From the NCBI GenBank assembly GCA_029880285.1, contig JAOUOS010000006.1, positions 62,001-126,000 on the forward strand: DNA of 64,000 bases. The letters run 5' to 3'. The position numbers were made by a program, and so were the translations under genes. Origin of the DNA: Spirochaetia bacterium (GTDB lineage: Bacteria; Spirochaetota; Leptospiria; Turneriellales; JAOUOS01). Shown here one piece after another: positions 37,274-45,026 of this stretch; the first letter of the stretch is position 1, and every line of letters begins with the position of its first letter. A model generated the notes under the pieces. The model did no database searches, had not been told where the DNA came from, and saw only the letters and a program-made list of their open reading frames with translations.

Positions 37274-37606
37274 TTATTTTTTTGATTTTTGAGGATAGCA
37301 AAGATAATATCTTGCACCTTCTTTAGATGGGAAACTAGCCAGATGAATGGCCCAAGGTTCAATTGTTATAATATCTCCGGCATGCAGATCTATTATATTT
37401 TCTTCAACAATCATTCTAATTTGGCCTTTTAAGATTATTATCTGCTCTTTATAGGAGTGTGAATGGTATGGTATAAGTTCTCCATTTGTTTGAAAAATAT
37501 CATAGATTTTATAATTTCTTAACAGTAAGTTCTTAACAAAATCACTTAGGGCTTCTTTTGAATCAATTAACCTGCTCTTATTTTGTATTGTATAATAATC
37601 TACCAT
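37274..37606 (-). CDS. Small cupin-domain protein
   Basis: A 110-residue single cupin. The first motif is YHSHSYKEQIIILKGQIRMIV, with two His and the Glu/Gln positions, and the second is LHAGDIITIEPWAIHLA. The metal-binding His/His/Glu/His set is mostly present, with Gln at the glutamate-adjacent position, so it may bind a metal. Substrate unknown. It lies 13 bases downstream of the FecR gene on the same strand and converges with the TPR/barrel gene. Confidence 0.8.
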   Translation of the reverse strand: MVDYYTIQNKSRLIDSKEALSDFVKNLLLRNYKIYDIFQTNGELIPYHSHSYKEQIIILKGQIRMIVEENIIDLHAGDIITIEPWAIHLASFPSKEGARYYLCYPQKSKK

Positions 37607-37619
37607 TGCTAATAAAATT

Positions 37620-38399
37620 TTATCTATTTTTTATTTTTTCCATAAGTTCTTTATTTTTTTCTTTTTGTTTTTTCAAAAGCTCATAATTCTTTTCTTTCAT
37701 TACATTTAAATGTTTAAATATTTCCATTTTTTTCTTTATAAACCCATCTAATATCTGCTGTTTTATATCTCCCGATTTTGTGCTTACCATTTGATTACCT
37801 TCTTCTATTGTCGCGCTGAACGGCTTGTCAGAGTTTTCAGAAGATTCTACGGCAACTGCACCTTCATTGACAAAAACACCCGTTGGAACATCTTTGTCTT
37901 CATCATCTTTTTGGGCTTCTTCTGTATCTTCACTTACCATAAATTCAGTTCCCCGTACGCCAGCAACAACGGTAGGAGTTCTAATTTTAAAACTTGATTT
38001 GTTATCCATTTTTTTGACTATTTTACTGTATATTCTGCCTTTCTGAAGTTCTAGCGCTATTTGTCTTTCATCGCCAATTTCATAAAGATTGCTCAATTTT
38101 ACCTCAGAATAGTTTGAAACTTTTAAAATAGCAGTGGGCCCAATTTGAATATGAACAATACCTTTTTCGGTTTTGATTATATCATTTTTATTAAAAATTG
38201 TGTTTACTTTAATACTCTTTTCTTTTCCGTCTCTTATGTAAGAAACTTTACCAACTTTAAACACAGCTACTACTACTGTATCACTTTGAGCAAAGGTTTT
38301 TACGGGAATTAAAAAAATATTTGTAATAAATATTAAAGACATAACGATTGTCTTTATTTTATAACTGTAGAAACTTTTTTTTACCTTACCATCTTTCAT
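37620..38399 (-). CDS. FecR-domain periplasmic protein
   Basis: A 259-residue protein with signal peptide or anchor (about 15-40, ending KTFAQ) and a FecR domain of the kind abundant in Leptospira: VGKVSYIRDGKEKSIKVN, an IKT.KGIVHIQ segment and RTPTVVAGVRGTEFMV. The C-terminal ~45 residues are a lysine/glutamate-rich coiled coil. In iron systems FecR relays a signal from an outer-membrane receptor to a sigma factor, but spirochaete relatives often stand alone, as here, with no sigma factor beside it. GGAGGG precedes the ATG and a good promoter lies upstream. Confidence 0.85.
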   Translation of the reverse strand: MKDGKVKKSFYSYKIKTIVMSLIFITNIFLIPVKTFAQSDTVVVAVFKVGKVSYIRDGKEKSIKVNTIFNKNDIIKTEKGIVHIQIGPTAILKVSNYSEVKLSNLYEIGDERQIALELQKGRIYSKIVKKMDNKSSFKIRTPTVVAGVRGTEFMVSEDTEEAQKDDEDKDVPTGVFVNEGAVAVESSENSDKPFSATIEEGNQMVSTKSGDIKQQILDGFIKKKMEIFKHLNVMKEKNYELLKKQKEKNKELMEKIKNR

Positions 38400-38468
38400 A
38401 TAATCCCTCCATAATACAATCCATAAAATTTAGATATACATACTACAAATTTTCTAAATAGATATGAC

Positions 38469-38497
38469 TTAATAAAATATTGCTCATATTTTGACAA
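38469..38497 (-). promoter_or_regulatory. Putative sigma-70 promoter of the FecR gene
   Basis: On the minus strand TTGTCA (38497-38492) is followed after 17 bases by TATTAA (38474-38469). It lies about 70 bases upstream of the ATG of the FecR gene and is the best match in the gap. Confidence 0.5.
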
Positions 38498-38529
38498 GAA
38501 ATTCTTTTTTTTTAATGCCGCTTAATTTT

Positions 38530-40365
38530 TTAAATAATACCATGAAGACATCCTCCCGGTTTAGCTAATTCATCAACCGCCTTTGTAACTTTAGGGTCTT
38601 CTATTAGGGGCGGGGCATGATGAGATTTTAAGCGCACATCAATGATAAGTGAGCCGTCACAACCCCAGTGTTTATTTTCAATAAAACTTTTAATGCCATA
38701 AATATCATGCGAGGGATTAGAGCGCGTAAATGTGATCCAAAGAAAATTATTTATATTTTTACTTATAAATTGACTATCATCAGCCAATAAAATTAAAGGA
38801 AATCCCTTTAACTCTTTAACATTAGCGAGTTTTTTGCATAGTCGATCAATTTCTACCGCAGCAGTTTTATAATTCTTAAAGGGCGGTGCCTTAAGGGCTA
38901 AAATGCCATTAAAAACAACTCGGGGATCTTTAAAAATACTGGTTAAAGACAAAGTAGCAGGTACTTTATCCATTAAAGTTCTTCTTCTTGCCCCCCTAAC
39001 CGCGACAATTACTTTTGAACCCTCGTTAAAAGCGGTACCCGTATAATCTAAAGAATCTACGGTAGTCATAGTTTGAAAATGTAGATCTCTTCTTAAGTCA
39101 ATTCTTTCTAAAATATGACGAAAAAAATATTCTATATCATGCACATTTAATTTTAAATTATCTTCTTCAGCCGCTATAAAAAGGTACTTAGCGAATGAAG
39201 GATGTCCGTATCCTAATATTGCGTTTGCTATTTTTAAAATTTCTTGCGGACGTTCATATTTTTCATAAGGAGCAAATCTTTCTTTACCAATAGCCAGCAT
39301 AAGCGGATGTACTCCGGCGGCATCTACAGCATGCATCGATTTTAAACCCGGAATTTCTACCGGCGCCATTGGTTCTACTATTTCTTGAATAAGAGACCCA
39401 AACGAAGTGTCTTCCTGAGGAGGTCTTCCTACAACGGTAAATGGCCATATGGCATTACGGCGATGATAAACAGAGTCTACCTTTAAAACAGGATACGGAT
39501 GCTTTAGGCTGTAATAACCAAGATGATCTCCAAAGGGCCCTTCTGGTTTTGTTTTGCCCGGAATAATAGTTCCCGTTATACAAAAATCAGCATCCGTTGA
39601 AAATATATGACCTTCGCGCCGGCTGTATCGAAAACGCCTGCCCCCCAAGGCTCCTGCAAACAAAACTTCGGGTATACCTTCAGGCAAAGGCATTACTGCG
39701 GCAAATGTGTGAGACGGCGGTCCACCGACAAATATGCTTACTCTTAACGGTTCCCCTTTTTTTAAGGCATTTGTATGGTGAATACCTATGTCACGGCGAA
39801 TTTGATAATGAAGTCCAATCTCTTCGTTTTGTTTATAATTATTGCCAGCCATTTGAATACGATACATACCCAAATTTGAATTCAGTATTCCCGGCTTTAG
39901 CGGATCTTCTGAGTAAACCTGAGGAAGTAAAATAAAAGGTCCGCCATCTTCAGGCCAGCTGTAAATCTGCGGTAATTTATCTATGGATGTTTTCGCGTAA
40001 AAAACCGAGCCGTTTCTATTTTTTTGAGGCAATGTTTTTGCAAGAGTAAATATAGTATCAAAATATCGAAAAGGATTTTTCATTAAAACAGAAGGATCAG
40101 CTTTAATCTTTATTAATTTTTTAACGCGCTTAAGGGTTGATCTAAAAATAAAACGTGTTCTATCAATTGTTCCAAAAAGATTTGAAACGGCTGTAAAAGG
40201 GCTATCCTTAACATTCTCAAAAAGTATAGCTGGCCCCTTGGCTTGAAATACCCGACGCTGAATCTCTGCCATTTCTAAATACGGGTTTACTTCTTTCTTA
40301 ATTCTAACGAGCTGGCCATGACGTTCAAGATCGTTAACGCATTCTCTTAAACTTTTATAGTTCAT
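38530..40365 (-). CDS. ubiD: UbiD family decarboxylase
   Basis: A 611-residue prenylated-FMN-dependent decarboxylase. Members remove the carboxylate from 4-hydroxybenzoate-type or other aromatic and unsaturated acids, including a step in quinone synthesis. The catalytic block KPEGPFGDHLGYYS is present (Glu and Arg-x-Glu region typical), as are RDIGIHHTNALKKGEPLRVSI, PPQEDTSFGSLIQEI and IDVRLKSHH at the C-terminus. No UbiX flavin prenyltransferase is in the window. Length is larger than the E. coli enzyme (~490), as in many UbiD relatives. It is monocistronic between the FecR gene and the hemolysin III gene. Confidence 0.9.
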   Translation of the reverse strand: MNYKSLRECVNDLERHGQLVRIKKEVNPYLEMAEIQRRVFQAKGPAILFENVKDSPFTAVSNLFGTIDRTRFIFRSTLKRVKKLIKIKADPSVLMKNPFRYFDTIFTLAKTLPQKNRNGSVFYAKTSIDKLPQIYSWPEDGGPFILLPQVYSEDPLKPGILNSNLGMYRIQMAGNNYKQNEEIGLHYQIRRDIGIHHTNALKKGEPLRVSIFVGGPPSHTFAAVMPLPEGIPEVLFAGALGGRRFRYSRREGHIFSTDADFCITGTIIPGKTKPEGPFGDHLGYYSLKHPYPVLKVDSVYHRRNAIWPFTVVGRPPQEDTSFGSLIQEIVEPMAPVEIPGLKSMHAVDAAGVHPLMLAIGKERFAPYEKYERPQEILKIANAILGYGHPSFAKYLFIAAEEDNLKLNVHDIEYFFRHILERIDLRRDLHFQTMTTVDSLDYTGTAFNEGSKVIVAVRGARRRTLMDKVPATLSLTSIFKDPRVVFNGILALKAPPFKNYKTAAVEIDRLCKKLANVKELKGFPLILLADDSQFISKNINNFLWITFTRSNPSHDIYGIKSFIENKHWGCDGSLIIDVRLKSHHAPPLIEDPKVTKAVDELAKPGGCLHGII

Positions 40366-40541
40366 TTAATTATACCAACTTACATTTTTTGCATGGGACA
40401 GCTATTTTTTTTTAAATTTCATACCCGATTAATGGTCTAATTGGCCAAAGAAAGAAAAATCGTATATATTAATAAAAAGAAAATAAATTTTTTTCAAAAG
40501 AAATTTCTAACAATATTGAAAAATTTTACAATTTAACAGAT

Positions 40542-41165
40542 ATGTACAGAGGTGAGCGATTTAATTCAATAACACATTTGATTGGGGCACTATTCGGTGT
40601 GACAGCGCTATCTTTGCTTGTTTTTCTTGCTTATCAGAAGGGAGATGTATGGAAGATTATAAGCTTTAGTATTTATGGGACTACGCTTTTTTTGCTTTAT
40701 CTTTTTTCAACTCTATACCATAGTTTACGCGGAAAAGCAAAAAATATTTTTAGAAAAATAGATTATGTGGCCATATATTTTTTTATTGCTGGTACATATA
40801 CCCCCTTTACGCTAATTTCTCTTCGAAATAACCAGTGGGGATGGATTCTTTTTGGATTAATATGGGGGCTTGCAGCCATAGGAATTTTAATTGAAGTAAT
40901 AAAAAAACCCGGTAAACTTACCATACTTCCGGTTTTTATTTATTTGGGTATGGGGTGGCTAATAATGCTTGCCATAAATCCGCTGATGGAGGTTTTATCA
41001 AGTAAAGGATTTATATTACTGGCAAGTGGAGGCGTTCTTTATACAGTGGGAGTTCTTTTCTTTTCTTTAGATAAGAAATTGCAACATGCGCATGGAATTT
41101 GGCACCTTTTTGTTCTGGGCGGCAGTATATGCCATTTTGTCTGCTTACTGCTCTATGTATTGTAA
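40542..41165 (+). CDS. Hemolysin III / PAQR family membrane protein
   Basis: A 207-residue protein with seven predicted transmembrane helices and the PAQR/HlyIII marks: ERFNSITHLIGALFG at the start (with His), STLYHSL (Ser-x-x-x-His) and GIWHLFVLGGSICHF with the His pair that would bind zinc. These resemble eukaryotic adiponectin receptors, thought to be lipid hydrolases; the bacterial role is unclear. It is transcribed alone, divergent from ubiD. Confidence 0.9.
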   Translation: MYRGERFNSITHLIGALFGVTALSLLVFLAYQKGDVWKIISFSIYGTTLFLLYLFSTLYHSLRGKAKNIFRKIDYVAIYFFIAGTYTPFTLISLRNNQWGWILFGLIWGLAAIGILIEVIKKPGKLTILPVFIYLGMGWLIMLAINPLMEVLSSKGFILLASGGVLYTVGVLFFSLDKKLQHAHGIWHLFVLGGSICHFVCLLLYVL

Positions 41166-41219
41166 ATTAAAAATATGAAAAAATAAGAAAACATAATACT
41201 ATTATTTAGGATGCTATAT

Positions 41220-42404
41220 TTAATTAATATTTATTGTTCTGTCATGCTCGTCAAACCGCCGCAATACAACTCTATATGCATCAAGAGTTCCCTTTAAAAA
41301 CGAATCAGCTGAACCCCAGAGATATAACTGAAATAATCGAAACATGTTTTCACCCCACCGCTTTGTTATTTTACGATGCTTTTCTTCCAGATTTTGGGCC
41401 CATTGTTTGCAAGTAAGGTAATAACTGTATCTATCATTATAAATTTTTTTAACTTCAAATTTAGATTTAGATACATACTTTAAAAATTCATGCAGACAAA
41501 AATATGTATGATTACCGGGAAACACATATCGGGCAAGAAATGTCGGTTTCGTATTTTTTGCGCGGTCAGAACTTGCGTCAAGATATACAGATCCGCCTGG
41601 TTTGAGTAATTGATAAAACTTCTTTATTACTGTTTTATAATTTGTTAGATGTTCCATAACACCAAGAATCACAACTGCATCAAATGGGTCTTTTGATTTG
41701 TAATTATAAAAATCTGTTAATTTAACGGAACAGGGTATGTTTAGGCGTCTTATTAAATTTTGTATGTATTTTTCAGAATGCTTAGAAATGGTTAGAGAAG
41801 TAACATTAATTCCCTTTAATCCCGCGTATTCAGAAAAAACACCCCACCCACCCCCAACATCAAGAACTCGTGAACCAGGTTTTAAATTGCACGCATTAAT
41901 TACAAAATTTAATTTACGCCTCTGGGCATGTTCTAGCGATTCATTATCTTTTTCATATATGGCTTGGGAATAACAACGTGTTTTATCCATAAAGGAAAGA
42001 TATAATTCATCTTCATATTCATAATGCTTAGAAATTGCCTTTCTATCAGTTTTAATTTGCCCTATAATGGCTGGAATAATTTTTCTAAAAATAAAATGCA
42101 ATGGGTGGATGTCTCCAAAAAGGCTTCGCACTGACATAAGTTTATACATTTCACCTTCAAGGCATATGGAGCCTGTCATGTAAGCCTCACAAAATTCCAA
42201 TTGATCAAAGCTTGAAAATGCCTTTAGGCCATCTTCATTAATAATTTTTATACTAAATGAAGGTTCACCTACACCAAAGGTATAACTTTTATCATTATAA
42301 AAATCTATTTTAAATGGGATGTTATCTAGCCTCGCCAGTTTATTTTTTATTTTATCATTGATCTTTTCGATAACATTAAGGGATTTTATTTTTTCTTGAT
42401 ACAT
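41220..42404 (-). CDS. cfa: Cyclopropane-fatty-acyl-phospholipid synthase family methyltransferase
   Basis: A 394-residue SAM-dependent enzyme that adds a methylene or methyl group to unsaturated fatty acyl chains in membrane lipids. The N-terminal lipid-binding part (FCEAYMTGSICLEGEMYKLM) is followed by the SAM fold (VLDVGGGWGVFSEYAGLKG, about residue 180) and PFDAVVILGVMEHL. The C-terminal RVVLRRF block is normal. AGGAAA precedes the ATG, and a near-consensus promoter lies just upstream with only about a ten-base leader. Distinguishing cyclopropane from methyl-branch chemistry needs experiment. Confidence 0.88.
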   Translation of the reverse strand: MYQEKIKSLNVIEKINDKIKNKLARLDNIPFKIDFYNDKSYTFGVGEPSFSIKIINEDGLKAFSSFDQLEFCEAYMTGSICLEGEMYKLMSVRSLFGDIHPLHFIFRKIIPAIIGQIKTDRKAISKHYEYEDELYLSFMDKTRCYSQAIYEKDNESLEHAQRRKLNFVINACNLKPGSRVLDVGGGWGVFSEYAGLKGINVTSLTISKHSEKYIQNLIRRLNIPCSVKLTDFYNYKSKDPFDAVVILGVMEHLTNYKTVIKKFYQLLKPGGSVYLDASSDRAKNTKPTFLARYVFPGNHTYFCLHEFLKYVSKSKFEVKKIYNDRYSYYLTCKQWAQNLEEKHRKITKRWGENMFRLFQLYLWGSADSFLKGTLDAYRVVLRRFDEHDRTININ

Positions 42405-42420
42405 TTTCCTACCCTTTTAA

Positions 42421-42449
42421 AATATAAATATTTTAACAGACGTTGTCAA
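42421..42449 (-). promoter_or_regulatory. Putative sigma-70 promoter of cfa
   Basis: On the minus strand TTGACA (42449-42444), a 17-base spacer, then TATATT (42426-42421) make a near-perfect promoter. Transcription would begin about ten bases before the cfa ATG, leaving room for the AGGAAA ribosome site. Confidence 0.65.
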
Positions 42450-42644
42450 AATTTTATATAAAAAATAATATTATATGGTAATCGGCAATGATGTCTCGCT
42501 TAATAATTTATATTCAAATAGAATTAAAATAACTGTATATAAATTGTTACTTAAAGTGTCATACTTATACCGCAAAAAAGTACAGCATAAATTCTATAAG
42601 GGCGTTATGCAGAGGAGAAAAATGAAAATATAAAAAATAGAATT

Positions 42645-42677
42645 AGTATAATTAGTATTATAAAATACTATTATACT
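42645..42677. repeat. AT-rich inverted repeat in the cfa-SET intergenic region
   Basis: Arms AGTATAATTAGTATT and AATACTATTATACT (one unpaired T, short ATAA spacer) form a long A/T hairpin or dyad. It sits in the 434-base gap 42405-42838 between cfa and the SET-domain gene. The rest of that gap holds the cfa promoter, a few short start-stop frames and otherwise no feature I can support. Confidence 0.4.
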
Positions 42678-42838
42678 ACACTTTTATTTAGTAAATTCGA
42701 CTTTAAATTGCCATTACACTTTTTATTGATTATATTATACTAATAAATAGAATTCTTTTTCTTAACCTTTCTATCAACTCACTTACCAATAAGAGAATAC
42801 TATAAAATAAATTAAATAAACTATAAAAGGATATTAAA

Positions 42839-43318
42839 ATGAAATTAGGATATGAATTAAGAGAAACGGATGAAAAAGGAGATGGTATTTTTACGACAAA
42901 AAAATATACAAAAGGTGATATTGTAATACTTGGTACAATAGGCAGAAAATTACGTGAAAATTATTCTCATGCATCACAAATAGCAGAAAATGAGTATATA
43001 CTACATGCAGGCCTTTCAAGTAAAATTAATCACTCCTGTGATCCCAATTGCGGAATAAAAGTCAATGATACAGGCGCTCATGATATTATTGCCCGAAGAA
43101 CAATTGAAATTGATGAAGAAATTACTTTTGATTATTCTATGAGAAATTATGTGATTGAGTTTTTTCCAAAAGAATGCATGTGCGGCTGTGATAATTGTCG
43201 GGGTAAAATAACAGGTTGGAAAGATTTAACAGAAAAGAAAAAGAACGAGTATAAAGGATTTGCCGCACCATACTTAATAGAACTTGACAAAAAGAATTTG
43301 CAGCCAGCCATGCGATAA
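42839..43318 (+). CDS. SET-domain protein (possible lysine methyltransferase)
   Basis: A 159-residue compact SET-domain protein. Ordered motifs are KGDGIFTTKKYTKGDIV (start of SET), NHSCDPNC (residues 64-71, the SAM and pseudoknot motif), DEEITFDYSM (92-101, with the catalytic Tyr region) and a post-SET-like cluster CMCGCDNCRG (113-122), which in eukaryotic enzymes binds zinc and completes the lysine channel. Bacterial members are rare and may have been acquired from eukaryotes or other bacteria. An AAAGGA ribosome site precedes the ATG. The product could methylate a chromatin-like or other protein; the target is unknown. Confidence 0.85.
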   Translation: MKLGYELRETDEKGDGIFTTKKYTKGDIVILGTIGRKLRENYSHASQIAENEYILHAGLSSKINHSCDPNCGIKVNDTGAHDIIARRTIEIDEEITFDYSMRNYVIEFFPKECMCGCDNCRGKITGWKDLTEKKKNEYKGFAAPYLIELDKKNLQPAMR

Positions 43319-43392
43319 CCAAACTTAATTTTGTCTCAATTCTAAATTGTTATTAAAAATTAAAAAAGTTATAGGTAAAAATAGTTATCTAT

Positions 43393-43626
43393 TTAATTTG
43401 CGCCTTCTAGCTGTTTTCTATCTTCACAGATTTCGCCAGAATACCATTCTGCTTCTTTATCATAATCAGCACATTCTTTTTCTGTTAAATTATCGTCGCA
43501 GATTCTTTCTTCCCATATTGTTTCAGGAATTACGCAGGCGCCAATAGGTTCATTCGCGCAGTTAATAATTAAAAGAAAAGATATTAAAACTGCTATTAAT
43601 AGAGACACAAAGCGCTTTATGTTCAT
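43393..43626 (-). CDS. Small cysteine-containing lipoprotein
   Basis: About 77 residues, starting at an ATG at 43626 (a GTG at 43641 in the same frame is the alternative and would overlap the sigma-factor stop). The hydrophobic signal ends LLIINC, a lipobox with the lipid Cys near residue 22. The mature part is acidic and holds four more cysteines (GAC, RIC, KEC, EIC), enough for two disulfides. It immediately follows the ECF sigma factor gene, so it is likely co-transcribed. No family recognised. Confidence 0.6.
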   Translation of the reverse strand: MNIKRFVSLLIAVLISFLLIINCANEPIGACVIPETIWEERICDDNLTEKECADYDKEAEWYSGEICEDRKQLEGAN

Positions 43627-43633
43627 AATATTT

Positions 43634-44113
43634 TTATGCACGCGAGATATTTTTGGCTTTTATTTTTAATTTTCTTAAATTTTTTCTTACCCCTGAAACT
43701 GAGTAACCGGTCTCTTCTGCTGTTTGCGCGAGGGTTAATTTATCTATATAATGTAAATGAGCCATTTTTTGGGTGGATGGTTTTTCATTTTTAAAAATTT
43801 GACTTAGCATATCTTTTATTATAAATATTTTTTCATTATCTTCATGTGAGGCGTTTTGACTTAAAAAATAATTATCAGATTTTATTTCTTTTGATTTTTT
43901 TGAATTTAAAATATTGTAGCAGATATTTGTGGCTATCTTATAAAATAAAGAAGAGAGATATGTATTAGTTAATTTATTTTGAGCTGTTAAAATTTTTATG
44001 AAAGTATCTTGCATGGCGTCTTTTGCCATATCTTCATCTTTTAACAAAAAATAGCATCTTCTAAACACCATGGGCCCGTAATTTTTATAAGATTTTTCAA
44101 TATCTATTTTCAT
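43634..44113 (-). CDS. ECF-type sigma-70 family RNA polymerase sigma factor
   Basis: About 159 residues from the ATG at 44113. The sigma-2 region (YGPMVFRRCYFLLKDEDMAKDAMQDTFIKIL, including the DA-x-QDTF core) covers about 10-45. The sigma-4 region (MAHLHYIDKLTLAQTAEETGYSVSGVRKNLRKLKIKA) with its helix-turn-helix ends the protein. ECF factors direct transcription of envelope or stress regulons. No anti-sigma factor with a zinc-binding or transmembrane domain is adjacent; the downstream neighbour is a small lipoprotein. The in-frame start at 44209 would extend into the region upstream of the divergent TetR gene and lacks sigma-like sequence. Confidence 0.85.
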   Translation of the reverse strand: MKIDIEKSYKNYGPMVFRRCYFLLKDEDMAKDAMQDTFIKILTAQNKLTNTYLSSLFYKIATNICYNILNSKKSKEIKSDNYFLSQNASHEDNEKIFIIKDMLSQIFKNEKPSTQKMAHLHYIDKLTLAQTAEETGYSVSGVRKNLRKLKIKAKNISRA

Positions 44114-44265
44114 AATATCCGCCTTTTCTCTGTAATTTGCTGTACCGAGACACAGAAACTGACTACAAGTCAATATATAAATATTATATATTACGTGGCG
44201 CGGCGTCAAGTATTTTATGTTTTTTTATAAAAAAACTTGCCGTATTGTCTCAATTGTTAGTAAAT

Positions 44266-44281
44266 ACAAATTATAAATTGT
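44266..44281. promoter_or_regulatory. Candidate operator palindrome before the first TetR gene
   Basis: ACAAATTATAAATTGT is a 16-base palindrome with one mismatched pair, ending two bases before the TetR ATG. TetR proteins usually repress their own promoter, so it may be an autoregulatory site. AT-rich composition makes chance occurrence possible. Confidence 0.3.
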
Positions 44282-44283
44282 TT

Positions 44284-44931
44284 ATGGGTATAGCAGAAAG
44301 ACAAGAAAGAGAAAAAGCTCAAAAAAGAGAAGCGATAATAAATGCGGCAGAAAAGATTTTTTTTGCGAAGGGCTATGAAAACACTACAATGGATGAAATA
44401 GCTGAAGAAGCCGAATACAGCAAGGGCACTATTTATTTATACTTTAAAAATAAAGAAGATTTATATCTAGCTATTTCTGCACGCTCTGCCGAAATATTTT
44501 ATGAAATATTGAAAGAAGAGATTGATAAGGGTAAAAATGGCAAAGAAAAATTAGATGGTATTAAGAAAGCTTATTTACGGGCTTTTTTAGAACATCCCAA
44601 TCATATGAAAGCAATACTTCACGCGTCGCGCTATCCCGCAATTACCGATAAAATGCTAAATGATGAAATTACAAAATTGCAGTTTCAAGAAAAACAACAA
44701 AAACTGCAGGAGCTTATTTTATCGGCAATAACAATGGCTAGTGAAGATAAAAGCAGTACTGAATTAGCTTCAATCAATAAAGAAGACTTGCTGATGACTT
44801 TTTTGGGCGGCGGGATATTATTAGAGGGTATGTATAAGCATATGTTTGATATAAAAGACTTTTGCGAAAAATATTATAAAATAAAACCTGAAGATTTGAT
44901 AAAAGCAGCATATGGCTTGCTTAAATTTTAA
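44284..44931 (+). CDS. TetR/AcrR family transcriptional regulator
   Basis: A 215-residue regulator. The DNA-binding N-terminus (REAIINAAEKIFFAKGYENTTMDEIAEEAEYSKGTIYLYFKNKEDLYLAI) is a textbook TetR helix-turn-helix; the ligand-binding C-terminal half is divergent. I use the ATG at 44284 because the frame extends upstream into sequence that does not resemble the family. The gene stands alone, divergent from the ECF sigma gene, and the effector is unknown. Confidence 0.93.
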   Translation: MGIAERQEREKAQKREAIINAAEKIFFAKGYENTTMDEIAEEAEYSKGTIYLYFKNKEDLYLAISARSAEIFYEILKEEIDKGKNGKEKLDGIKKAYLRAFLEHPNHMKAILHASRYPAITDKMLNDEITKLQFQEKQQKLQELILSAITMASEDKSSTELASINKEDLLMTFLGGGILLEGMYKHMFDIKDFCEKYYKIKPEDLIKAAYGLLKF

Positions 44932-44997
44932 ATCTAAAACTAAAGTAAAGCCAAAAAAACCTGCCTTATATCAATTTATTTTTAAATAAAAAAATCT

Positions 44998-45026
44998 TTG
45001 ACAACGTATATACTTATAGATACATT
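44998..45026 (+). promoter_or_regulatory. Promoter-like element directly before the RSH gene
   Basis: TTGACA at 44998-45003, 17 bases, TACATT at 45021-45026, then the ATG at 45027. A start site about seven bases on would fall within the first codons (a GTG is at 45033), so the message may be leaderless from that GTG, or this element is not the working promoter. Confidence 0.4.

Noticed and set aside
44114..44209. Upstream in-frame extension of the ECF sigma factor
   Set aside because: The extension has no sigma-like sequence and crosses the divergent intergenic region; the sigma-2 region starts right after the ATG at 44113.
44137..44283. Upstream in-frame extension of the first TetR protein
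   Set aside because: The extra 49 residues do not resemble TetR proteins and overlap the region that should hold divergent promoters; the family's usual N-terminus begins at the ATG at 44284.
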